Both the position numbers and the translations under genes were made by a program. From Natronobacterium haloterrestre (GTDB lineage Archaea > Halobacteriota > Halobacteria > Halobacteriales > Natrialbaceae), in contig NZ_FOKW01000002.1 in assembly GCF_900112205.1 (NCBI RefSeq), positions 1 to 64,000 of the forward strand: a DNA stretch of 64,000 nt, written 5' to 3'. This document shows, one piece after another, positions 25,614-33,697 of this stretch. Under the pieces are notes generated by a model. That model was not told the DNA's origin and did not search any database. It worked only from the letters and a program-made list of their open reading frames with translations. Every line of letters begins with the position of its first letter. Positions within the stretch are counted from its first letter, which is position 1.

Positions 25614-26426
25614 ATGAGACGGAACCGAAAGAAAGCGAAAACGAGACGCGCCACGCTGGCGATGCTCGCCGGCTCGAGCGGATTGTTAGCCGTCGATACG
25701 CTCGGCTTCTCGAGCGCCGAGGCGGAACGGTCGGTATCGGTCGACGTCGTCGACGACCCCAACGCGTTCCTCAGCCTGACGGAAGACGGGGATGGCGTCG
25801 AAACGGGTGGCCTCCTCTTCGAGGACGAGAATCTGCGGGAAGCACCGGAGACCTTCCACCTGCTGAACCAACTCACGGAGCCGATGACAGTCTCGTTCGA
25901 GTCGGACGCCTTCGAGTTCGACCCCGACGAGACTGACCTGCCGATCGGTGAGGACACTGAGGTGACGGTCGACCTGCCGTCCCTGCCGGACGATCCGGCG
26001 GGGGCGACCGACGCAATCGGGATCACCGCCGAGGGCGATTCGACCCGGATCGAGGCCGAGCGGTTGCTTCGGCTCGTGCCCGAGGCGGAGACGTTCGCGT
26101 TCACGGTGTGTCGTGGGGAGAGCGACAACTGCGTCGACGTCACCGTCACGGTTGGCTGGGACGAAACCGCCTTCGACGTCACAGTTACCGTTGATTCGGA
26201 TGGCGAAGACATGGAGACGTATGGGGACCGTCTCGAGTCTGGCAAACAGGAGACGTTCGACCTGAATTTAAAGTCAGGCAACTGGAACGTCACGGATACC
26301 AGTCCGAATCCGGAGAAAGCGGACGAGAGCGGTCCAGGCGATCCCGTAGGGCTCGAGAAAGGGCCGATCAGCGTCAAACTCCATCCTGTCGCGGGGGTAA
26401 GCGTGACGGTCTCCGTATCGCCCTGA
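25614..26426 (+). CDS. DUF1102-like exported protein C
   Basis: 270 residues. A basic start (MRRNRKKAKTRRATLAML) and signal run into AEAERSVSVDVVDDPNAFLSL, the same signature as the two DUF1102 proteins (RNISVDVVTDERAYLAL). After a 90-residue beta domain (FHLLNQLTEPMTVSFESD) it carries an extra C-terminal domain (VDVTVTVGWDETAFDVTVTV) and no TM. A single Cys pair (FTVCRGESDNCVDV) could form a disulfide outside the cell. It is on the opposite strand from the other DUF1102 genes, 107 bp after the regulator. Confidence 0.7.
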   Translation: MRRNRKKAKTRRATLAMLAGSSGLLAVDTLGFSSAEAERSVSVDVVDDPNAFLSLTEDGDGVETGGLLFEDENLREAPETFHLLNQLTEPMTVSFESDAFEFDPDETDLPIGEDTEVTVDLPSLPDDPAGATDAIGITAEGDSTRIEAERLLRLVPEAETFAFTVCRGESDNCVDVTVTVGWDETAFDVTVTVDSDGEDMETYGDRLESGKQETFDLNLKSGNWNVTDTSPNPEKADESGPGDPVGLEKGPISVKLHPVAGVSVTVSVSP

Positions 26427-26431
26427 TCCGT

Positions 26432-27373
26432 TCACTCCCGGTTGTCGACGATCTCCTCGGCGAACCGCCGCAACGCCGTCTCCGAGTTTTCGTTCTCGAG
26501 CGAGACGATCACGTGATCCAAGCCGGACGCCTCGAGCCGGTCGAAGTAGTCGCGGAACCACTCGATCCCGGCCCGATACCCCAGATGAAGCGGCTCCGGC
26601 TCCGCCTCGGGGTCGTCGGCCAACTCGACGCGGACCGCCATCGCGTACGGCTTCTCGCCGGCATCGGCGCGCCACTGCTCTACGTAGTCCTCGAGCGTCC
26701 GTTCGGGCAGGTGGTAGAACAGCCAGCCGTCCCCGTGTTCGGCGATCCACTCCCGGGACTGGCGGGCGTTTCCCGTGGGTAGCATCGGAATCGTGTCGGT
26801 CGTCGGCTTCGGTACGACGTCGAGGTCGCCCTCGAGGCGGCCCCACTCGCCCTCGAGTTCGGGGTACTCCTCGCGCCACAGCGTCCGCACGGCCTCGAAC
26901 CGGTCCCGGAACAGGTCGCCCCGGTCCTCGCGGTCGACGTCGAAAGCCGGGAACTCGGGGTCCCGGTCGCCCGAGGCGACGCCGAGTACGAGCCGCCCGT
27001 CCGAGAGCCGGTCGACGGTGGCCGCCGATTTCGCGACGTGGATCGGCTGGCGCAGCGTGAGGACGATGCTCGCGGTCCCGAGCGCGATCTCGTCCGTCTC
27101 CGCGGCGACGTGGGAGAGCCAGGGCCAGGGATCGAACGTCTGGCCCGCGTCCCCGAACTTCGGCCAGTAGGTGGGGACGTCCCGGGCCCAGAGTCCCGCG
27201 AAGCCGAGCGACTCCGCGAGACGCGCCAGTTCCAGTTCCCGCTCGATGTCGGGCGTCGAGCGGTTCGTTCCCGTCAGAGGGAACCCGGTCCCGAAGGTCA
27301 GCCCATCACGTTCGAAGAGGCGTCGATACCCCGCGTTCCGGCAGTCGGTCGCGGTCCCGTTCGCGGTCGACAT
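26432..27373 (-). CDS. LLM-class (luciferase-like) flavin/F420-dependent oxidoreductase
   Basis: 313 residues with the bacterial luciferase-like TIM barrel: LARLAESLGFAGLWARDVP, WPWLSHVAAETDEIALGT, and VAKSAATVDRLSDGRLVLGV with the phosphate-binding GVASGDRDPEF. The C-terminal part (GEKPYAMAVRVEL; FDRLEASGLDHVIVSL) completes the barrel. LLM enzymes use FMN or F420; haloarchaea make F420. Substrate unknown. It ends 6 bp from the convergent DUF1102-like gene. Confidence 0.85.
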   Translation of the reverse strand: MSTANGTATDCRNAGYRRLFERDGLTFGTGFPLTGTNRSTPDIERELELARLAESLGFAGLWARDVPTYWPKFGDAGQTFDPWPWLSHVAAETDEIALGTASIVLTLRQPIHVAKSAATVDRLSDGRLVLGVASGDRDPEFPAFDVDREDRGDLFRDRFEAVRTLWREEYPELEGEWGRLEGDLDVVPKPTTDTIPMLPTGNARQSREWIAEHGDGWLFYHLPERTLEDYVEQWRADAGEKPYAMAVRVELADDPEAEPEPLHLGYRAGIEWFRDYFDRLEASGLDHVIVSLENENSETALRRFAEEIVDNRE

Positions 27374-27562
27374 TCGCTCGAGCTATCGGCTCCGGTGGCA
27401 TGACGGTGACGGAACCGGAACCCGGACCCGGACCGGGACCGGCGGCTATCCGGTCTCGGGGCTCGATATCGAACTCGAGACGAAAGAAAGCGAACCGCGA
27501 ACCGCGGAAACGGCCGCGTCGTCGGTACCGACGGCTCGTCAGTTGTCGTTAGTCGTTAGTCG

Positions 27563-29539
27563 TTAGTCGTCGGCGGGCGCAGCGCCGCTGCCGCTCTCCT
27601 CGGCCTGTTCTTTCGTCCAGGCGAGCTTGCCGCCGGCCGCGAGGATGTCGCGTTCGCGCTCGGAGGCGTCGAGCGTGGCGGTGTACTCGTCCTCGCCGTT
27701 GACGCGGACGGTGAACTCTTCCTGGCCGGAGGTGACGGCGTCGTAGACGTCGTCGACGATCTCGATCTCGTCGCCCTGGTCGATCTCCTCGTAGGTCTCC
27801 TCGTCGATCGTCAGCGGGACGATCCCGAAGTTGAAGAGGTTCGCGCGGTGGATCCGGGCGAAGCTCTGTGCGAGGACGGACTCGATGCCGAGGTACATCG
27901 GACACATCGCGGCGTGTTCGCGCGAGGAGCCCTGACCGTAGTTCTCGCCGGCCACGAGGAACCCGCCGTCGGCCTCCTGGGCGCGCTCGGCGAACGTGTC
28001 GTCGACCCGGGAGAGGGTGAATTCCGAGAGCTTCTCGATGTTTGACCGGTACATCAGGATGTCCTGGGTCGCAGGAATGATGTGGTCGGTCGTGATGTTG
28101 TCCTCCATCTTGAGGAGGGCTTCGCCCTCGATGTCCGAGTCGAGTTCGTCACGCAGCGGGACGTCGCCGATGTTCGGGCCCTTGACGAGTTCGTCGTCGG
28201 GGGCCTCGTCGGGCGTGATGAGGTCCGTCTTCGAGCCGTCGTACTCGTCGGGGAGCTCGATGCCGGGTGCCTCGAGGTCGCCGAGTTCGTCGGCGAGGTC
28301 TCGGGGGTCGACGATTTCGCCCTTGATCGCCGCGGCGGCGGCGACCTCCGGCGAGCAGAGGAAGACGTTGTCGTCCTCGATGCCGGAGCGACCCTCGAAG
28401 TTGCGGTTGAAGGTTCGCAGCGAGACGGAGTCGGAGGCGGGGACGTGACCGATGCCGATACACGCCCCGCAGGTCGCCTCGGAGAAGTTGACGCCGGCGG
28501 CCATCATCTCGGCGACCCAGCCCTCGCGGGCGAGCATCTCGGAGGCCTGCTTGGAGCCGGGCGCGACGATCATCTCCGTGGTCGGGTTGACCTCGCGACC
28601 CTCGAGCATCTTCGCGGCGGGGAGGATGTCCTCGTAGCCGCCGTTGGTACAGGAACCGACGATGACCTGGTCGACGTCCTGGCCAGCGACCTCGCTGACG
28701 GGGACGACGTTGTCGGGCATCGACGGCTGGGCGATCAGCGGTTCCAGATCGGAGAGGTCGACGACGATCTCGTCGTCGTACTCGGCGTCCTCGTCGGGCT
28801 GGAGTTCGGTGTACTCGTCGCCGCGGTCGAGGCGCTCGAGGTAGTCTTTGGTCTGCTCGTCGGTCGGGAAGATCGAGGAGGTCGCGCCGAGCTCGGTGCC
28901 CATGTTGGTGATGGTCATGCGCTCGGGCGCGGTGAGACTCTCGACGCCGGGGCCGGTGTACTCGAGGATCTTGCCGACGCCGCCTTTCACGGACAGACGG
29001 CGGAGCAGCTCGAGGATGACGTCCTTCGCGGTGGCCCACTCGGGGAGTTCGCCCTCGAGTCGAACGTTGACGATCTCGGGCATCTCGATGTAGTAGGGTG
29101 CGCCACCCATGGCGACGGTGACGTCGATCCCCCCGGCGCCGATCGCGAGCTGGCCGAGGCCGCCGGGCGTGGGTGTGTGAGAGTCCGAACCGAGCAGCGT
29201 CTTGCCGGGCGCCGCGAAGTTCTCGCGGTGGACGTTGTGACAGATGCCGTTGCCCGGACGGGAGAAGTATGCGCCGTATTTACCGGCCGCAGAACGCAGG
29301 AAGCGGTGGTCGTCCGTGTTCTTGAAGTCGAACTGGTAGGTCTGGTGGTCACAGTACTGGGCGGCGATTTCGGTCTGGACTTCGTCCAGTCCCATCGCCT
29401 CGAACTGCAGCCACACCATCGTACCCGTCGTGTCCTGGGTGAGGACCTGATCGATCTCGATACCGATTTCCTCGCCGGTCTCGAGTTCGCCGTCGACGAG
29501 GTGGTCGTCGAGAACCTTTTCGGTGAGAGTTTGTCCCAT
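27563..29539 (-). CDS. acn: Aconitate hydratase
   Basis: 658 residues, the short (mitochondrial-like) aconitase form seen in haloarchaea. The three [4Fe-4S] cysteines are in VGSCTNGGYEDI (about residue 296) and CGACIGIG (about 356 and 359). Other signatures are LLGSDSHTPTPGGLGQLAIG and the C-terminal swivel domain NYGQGSSREHAAM. It interconverts citrate and isocitrate in the TCA cycle. Monocistronic, divergent from the dUTPase gene across 242 bp. Confidence 0.97.
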   Translation of the reverse strand: MGQTLTEKVLDDHLVDGELETGEEIGIEIDQVLTQDTTGTMVWLQFEAMGLDEVQTEIAAQYCDHQTYQFDFKNTDDHRFLRSAAGKYGAYFSRPGNGICHNVHRENFAAPGKTLLGSDSHTPTPGGLGQLAIGAGGIDVTVAMGGAPYYIEMPEIVNVRLEGELPEWATAKDVILELLRRLSVKGGVGKILEYTGPGVESLTAPERMTITNMGTELGATSSIFPTDEQTKDYLERLDRGDEYTELQPDEDAEYDDEIVVDLSDLEPLIAQPSMPDNVVPVSEVAGQDVDQVIVGSCTNGGYEDILPAAKMLEGREVNPTTEMIVAPGSKQASEMLAREGWVAEMMAAGVNFSEATCGACIGIGHVPASDSVSLRTFNRNFEGRSGIEDDNVFLCSPEVAAAAAIKGEIVDPRDLADELGDLEAPGIELPDEYDGSKTDLITPDEAPDDELVKGPNIGDVPLRDELDSDIEGEALLKMEDNITTDHIIPATQDILMYRSNIEKLSEFTLSRVDDTFAERAQEADGGFLVAGENYGQGSSREHAAMCPMYLGIESVLAQSFARIHRANLFNFGIVPLTIDEETYEEIDQGDEIEIVDDVYDAVTSGQEEFTVRVNGEDEYTATLDASERERDILAAGGKLAWTKEQAEESGSGAAPADD

Positions 29540-29781
29540 AGCACCCGAATCTCGGCCGTCCGTCCTGATAAAACCAGCGTGTTTCCATGAGGAACGACCG
29601 TGTTAATTCCGACCATTGGCCAAGCCTTCCCGTAATTTTTGCCGAGTCGGTCGACGTTCGTGAACCGACACGCGCCACGGCGGGTCGGCGCTCGAGCGGC
29701 CGTTGGCCTCGCCGTGGTTCGCGGTGTCGCTCCGGCGCAGAACGGATACGCTTTTTTCGTTCCCCCGGAGAGAACACCCAC

Positions 29782-30273
29782 ATGTTCAGGTCCGGTACGT
29801 TCGTCGCCGAGCACGTCTCGCCGACGACCGACGAGCAGGTCCAGCCCAACGGCGTCGATCTTACCCTGGACGTCGTCTTCGAACAGCTCGAGCCGGGGCG
29901 GATCGGTCGCGACGGCAAGCAGATCGGCGACCGGGTCGCCCGCTCGATGGAGGAACTCGAGGAGAAGGATCCGGACACCTACTACCTCCCGGAGGGTGCC
30001 TACGTCGCCCGCTACGGCGAGCGGATCGAGATTCCGGACGGCCACATCGGTTTCGTCTACCCGCGCTCGTCGCTGATGCGCAACTCCTGTATGCTCAATA
30101 CGGCCGTCTGGGACGCCGGCTACGAGGGTCGCGGCGAGGGGCTGCTCCAGGTCCACCACGACGTCGAGATCGAACGGGGTGCCCGGATCGCGCAACTGGT
30201 CTTTGCCGAGGCCGACCACGACGACGTTTACGACGGCAGTTACCAGGGCGAGAACCTCTCGGGTGGCCAGTGA
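29782..30273 (+). CDS. dut: dUTPase/dCTP deaminase-family nucleotide hydrolase
   Basis: 163 residues from the ATG at 29782. Family motifs: QPNGVDLTLDVVFEQ near the N-terminus, YPRSSLMRNSCMLNTAVWDA (the P-R-S-S phosphate motif), then GYEGRGEGLLQVHHDVEIE and RIAQLVFAEA. The trimeric fold is shared by dUTPase and dCTP deaminase, and haloarchaeal members are annotated as dUTP nucleotidohydrolases; I cannot separate the two activities. A poly-T TATA-like stretch lies at about 29750-29757, near 25 bp before the start. Confidence 0.85.
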   Translation: MFRSGTFVAEHVSPTTDEQVQPNGVDLTLDVVFEQLEPGRIGRDGKQIGDRVARSMEELEEKDPDTYYLPEGAYVARYGERIEIPDGHIGFVYPRSSLMRNSCMLNTAVWDAGYEGRGEGLLQVHHDVEIERGARIAQLVFAEADHDDVYDGSYQGENLSGGQ

Positions 30274-30370
30274 GACCCGACCGACCGTGGTCGTTCCCTC
30301 GAGGACCTCGAGGATACCGTTTTTGCGTTCGCGGACCTAGGCTGGGTATGATCGGTGACCGGAACCGATG

Positions 30371-30907
30371 ATGGCCACCACGCACGTCTTCGTCGCGCTG
30401 GTCGCCGTCGCCCCGTTCGCGGTGGTCGCGCCCGAGTTCGCCCTCCCCCTGTCGATCGGGGCGGTGCTGGGCGGTCTCGCTCCCGACCTCGACGTCCTGT
30501 TCGACCATCGGCGGACGCTTCACTTCCCCGTTGCAGGGTTCCCGAGCGCGCTCGTTGCGGGTGCGATCGCGCTCGAGACTCGCTCGCCGACGGCCGTCGG
30601 CCTCGCCGCGTTCGCCCTCGGGGCCTGGCTCCACGCCGGCAGCGACGCGATCGGTGCCGGTCCCGAACTGGATCCGTGGAACAACTCGAGCGACCGTGCC
30701 GTGTACGATCACGTGCGCGGGCGGTGGATCCGGCCCCGGCGGTGGATCCGCTACGACGGCGCGCCGGAAGACGCCGGCCTCGCGGTCTCGCTCGGGGTCG
30801 CGTCCCTGTTCGTCTTCGACGGCTGGATGACGCCGGTCGTCGTCGCCGGCGTGGCGATCTCGCTGTGTTACGCGCTGTTCCGTCGGCGAATCGCCGAGTG
30901 GGCGTAG
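30371..30907 (+). CDS. YdjM/DUF457-like membrane-bound metal-dependent hydrolase
   Basis: 178 residues from the second Met. MATTHVFVALVAVAPFAVV carries the N-terminal His, and GGLAPDLDVLFDHRRTLHF is the metal motif (D-x-D plus H) typical of YdjM/DUF457 proteins. About four TM helices follow, with AWLHAGSDAIGAG supplying another His. The family is predicted to be zinc- or metal-dependent membrane hydrolases; the substrate is unknown. It starts 97 bp after dut, perhaps from its own promoter. Confidence 0.8.
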   Translation: MATTHVFVALVAVAPFAVVAPEFALPLSIGAVLGGLAPDLDVLFDHRRTLHFPVAGFPSALVAGAIALETRSPTAVGLAAFALGAWLHAGSDAIGAGPELDPWNNSSDRAVYDHVRGRWIRPRRWIRYDGAPEDAGLAVSLGVASLFVFDGWMTPVVVAGVAISLCYALFRRRIAEWA

Positions 30908-31013
30908 GATACCCGGAAATCGATCCCGATGGTCCGCGTCCTCCGCTCGTTTGCCCCTGCTATAGCCGACCGCAAGTCGGAACGCTGATACCATCCGTGT
31001 CCAACGCAACGGT

Positions 31014-31478
31014 ATGGTCGACGAATTTATCGCACAGGCGATTCACCTCACGTTCGCCTCTATCTGGGCGGGTAGCGTCTTCTACGTCGCGTTCGTCGTG
31101 TTACCGCTGGCTCGAGACGGCGAATTCAACACCACGTCGCCGCTCGAGACGATCTCGGGCAAACTGACGACGATTTCGCGAACGAGCGCACTGGTGTTGT
31201 TGCTGACCGGCGGCCATCTGGCGGGGAATCGGTACACGTCGGAGTCGCTGTTTAGTTCGACGAACGGACAACTCGTGTTGCTGATGGTCGTGCTCTGGCT
31301 GGCACTTACCGGACTCGTCGAGGTCGGTTCGAAGCGGTTCGAGTCGGGCCTCAACGGGAAGAAACTGCGCGAGCCGGCCGGCGACGCGCTGGGTCTGTAT
31401 CGTGCCGCTGCGGTCGTCGCGATCGCGTTGCTCCTCGTCGCAGGGGCGATCACGACGAACGTCGCGGCCCTCCTCTAA
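31014..31478 (+). CDS. CopD-like four-TM membrane protein
   Basis: 154 residues with four TM helices (AIHLTFASIWAGSVFYVAFV; ALVLLLTGGHLAG; LVLLMVVLWLALTGLVEV; VVAIALLLVAGAITTNVA). The first helix has His in HLTFASIWAG, as in the CopD/YebZ copper-transport domain, where a conserved His lies in the same place. CopD proteins import copper or sit beside CopC; no copC is next to it here. Could equally be a related DUF2269-type membrane protein. Confidence 0.65.
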   Translation: MVDEFIAQAIHLTFASIWAGSVFYVAFVVLPLARDGEFNTTSPLETISGKLTTISRTSALVLLLTGGHLAGNRYTSESLFSSTNGQLVLLMVVLWLALTGLVEVGSKRFESGLNGKKLREPAGDALGLYRAAAVVAIALLLVAGAITTNVAALL

Positions 31479-31574
31479 TCGGACGACCCGCGGTTCCCCA
31501 CTGGTTCTATCGGTTCGATATGTGACGAAAATTCTTACAAAAGATACTTAGTCGATTGCTGTAAGGTACACCTC

Positions 31575-32018
31575 ATGATGGCTAGGGGGAAAGACATGGT
31601 ACTCTCGCTGCTCGCCGTCGGGGCGGCCGCGGCCGCCGGCTATGTACTCAGCTCACGCGGGGACGGTGGCGCCGACACCGGCTCGCGGTCGAAGGCCAAC
31701 CTCGGCGCGCGCATCGTCGATCGCTCCGAGATTCCCGACGGGGCGACGATCGTCGACGTCTCGTCCGATCGCTTCTCCGAGATTCCGGGTGCGCGACGCG
31801 CGATCCGTCGCGCCGTTCGCAACGACGCCCGCGAGGAGTGGGCACACGTCACGCTCGATCGGGACGGTGCCTGGTCTATCGTCGACGCGGTCAGGAGTTC
31901 GCTCCCCTACTACGACGGGAGCGACGCCGAGTACAACGGGGTCTACGTCCGCCACGGCGACCGGATCGTCCTGCTGGACGCGATCGGCTGGGCGCGCCTC
32001 GAGCGGCCCCGACACTGA
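31575..32018 (+). CDS. Membrane-anchored haloarchaeal protein of unknown function
   Basis: 147 residues beginning MMARGKDMVLSLLAVGAAAAAGYVL, a signal anchor, then a roughly 100-residue soluble domain: NLGARIVDRSEIPDGATIVD, FSEIPGARRAIRRAVRN and ADYNG-like YYDGSDAEYNGVYVRHGDR. No known catalytic motif. TATA-like sequence near 31540 (ACAAAAGATACTTAG). Function unknown. Confidence 0.6.
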   Translation: MMARGKDMVLSLLAVGAAAAAGYVLSSRGDGGADTGSRSKANLGARIVDRSEIPDGATIVDVSSDRFSEIPGARRAIRRAVRNDAREEWAHVTLDRDGAWSIVDAVRSSLPYYDGSDAEYNGVYVRHGDRIVLLDAIGWARLERPRH

Positions 32019-32217
32019 GGGTCGTTTCCGTTCTCGTTTTCGTTCCGACTCCGACTCCGACGACGCCGTCTTCGCTCGCTCGCATCGCTTTGCTCTCGAC
32101 CCGGTTTCCGGTCGTCGGTTCGTCGCTACCTTTCGTTTCCTTTCCTCTCCTCTCTTGTCCTCGCCGCCGCGGCGCGGAATCACAACCACTACCTCGGTCC
32201 CCCGCGGAGCTACCGGC

Positions 32218-33123
32218 ATGCAACTTGGCGTCATCGGACTCGGACGCATGGGCCGGATCGTCGTCGATCGACTCCTCGCGGCGGACCACGACGTCGTCGC
32301 CTTCGACATCGACGACGACGCCGTCGACGAAGCCGCGGCCGTCGGCGCGGAGCCGGCCGACTCGATCGCGGACCTCGCGACGCGACTGGAGGAGGGCGAC
32401 GACCACAAGCGCATCTGGCTCATGGTCCCCGCCGGCGACGCCGTCGACGCCGCCCTCGAGGAACTCGAGCCCCACCTGGAGCCCGAGGACGTGGTCGTCG
32501 ACGGCGGCAACTCCTACTTCGAGGACTCCGTTCGGCGTGCGGAGTCCTGTCCGGCGGCGTACCTCGACTGCGGAACGTCGGGCGGCCCCGCGGGCGCGGA
32601 ACTGGGCTTCTCGCTGATGATCGGCGGTCCCGAGGACGCCTACCGGGACCTCGAGGCGGCGTTCGACGCCGTCGCCACCGGTCCCGACGGCCACGAGCGG
32701 ATGGGGCCCGCCGGTTCGGGCCACTACGTGAAGATGATCCACAACGGCGTCGAGTACGCCCTGATGCAGGCCTACGGCGAGGGGTTCGAGCTACTCCACG
32801 AGGGCCGGTACGACCTGGACCTCGAGTCGGTCGCCTCCGTCTGGAACAACGGCGCGGTGATCCGGTCGTGGCTGCTGGAACTCTGCGAGGAGGCGTTCCG
32901 CGACGAAGGAAACGACCTCGGCGACGTCGCCGACAGGATCGAGGGCGGGTCGACGGGCACCTGGACGGTTCAGGAGGGCCTGGAGCAAGAGGTGCCGCTG
33001 CCGCTGATCTACACGGCCCTGGGCGAACGGTTCGGCTCCCGTGCCGAGGACGGACGGTTCTCCCGGCGACTCGCCAGCCGGCTCCGGTACGGGTTCGGTC
33101 GCCACGACGTCCCGCGACGGTAA
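32218..33123 (+). CDS. gnd: 6-phosphogluconate dehydrogenase (decarboxylating), short form
   Basis: 301 residues from the ATG at 32218. The Rossmann motif is MQLGVIGLGRMGRIVVDRLL, followed by LMVPAGDAVDAAL. CGTSGGPAGAELGFSLMIGG and YVKMIHNGVEYALMQAYGEG are the 6PGDH signatures (catalytic Lys and His region). The size is that of the short NAD-preferring GntZ/YqeC class. It oxidatively decarboxylates 6-phosphogluconate to ribulose 5-phosphate; haloarchaea use it in the oxidative pentose phosphate pathway. The gap before it (32019-32217) has simple CCGACTCCGACT-like sequence. Confidence 0.93.
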   Translation: MQLGVIGLGRMGRIVVDRLLAADHDVVAFDIDDDAVDEAAAVGAEPADSIADLATRLEEGDDHKRIWLMVPAGDAVDAALEELEPHLEPEDVVVDGGNSYFEDSVRRAESCPAAYLDCGTSGGPAGAELGFSLMIGGPEDAYRDLEAAFDAVATGPDGHERMGPAGSGHYVKMIHNGVEYALMQAYGEGFELLHEGRYDLDLESVASVWNNGAVIRSWLLELCEEAFRDEGNDLGDVADRIEGGSTGTWTVQEGLEQEVPLPLIYTALGERFGSRAEDGRFSRRLASRLRYGFGRHDVPRR

Positions 33124-33338
33124 TTCGTCTCTCACGAAAGATTTCCGCTCGAGGGAGACCCGACGAATTCCGAAACGTCTAAACTGACTCTCGTGTTATC
33201 CGCCCTAAGGACGCTCTGGGACGCTATATCACGGTGGTCTTCCGGACTGTCACGAAACCCTGACGGTCATACGATCGACACGGTTCGGCTCGGAATTTTG
33301 AGGAACATACTTTACTGGTGCTGGCGTGAGCAGTAGTT

Positions 33339-33653
33339 ATGAACTCACCCTCTCCTCAGTCCGCGGCGACGGTAGCAGTCGACGGCGACCGACGACCGAG
33401 TATGGCCATCGTCGAACTCGTCGCGCGGGAAACCGGTACCGACGTCGTCGAACTCGGGCCGCTCTACGACGCCATCGATCCCGACGTACTCGACTCGCTT
33501 CTTCGATCGGACGGCTTCTCCTCCCTCGAGTTCCGCTACGAGGGGCGAACGGTGATCCTGGAAGACGCCGGTGACGAGGTTCGAGTTTCGCTGCAAAACG
33601 ACGTCGCCGCGGACGCCAGCGGAGACGTCGTCGACACCGAGCCCTCGATTTAA
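33339..33653 (+). CDS. HalOD1 (halobacterial output domain) protein
   Basis: 104 residues. MAIVELVARETGTDVVELGP, LYDAIDPDVLDSLLRSDGF and SLEFRYEGRTVILE match HalOD1, a small domain found alone or after signalling domains in haloarchaea. Its role is unknown beyond a presumed output or regulatory function. A TATA-like CATACTTTAC at 33306-33315 fits a near-leaderless start. Confidence 0.8.
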   Translation: MNSPSPQSAATVAVDGDRRPSMAIVELVARETGTDVVELGPLYDAIDPDVLDSLLRSDGFSSLEFRYEGRTVILEDAGDEVRVSLQNDVAADASGDVVDTEPSI

Positions 33654-33697
33654 GAACGCGCGACTTTTCCGGACCCTTCGACCGGGAGCGACGGTGC

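Noticed and set aside
28082-29590. 502-residue frame antisense to aconitase
   Set aside because: A by-product of GC-rich codon bias; the aconitase on the other strand is unmistakable.
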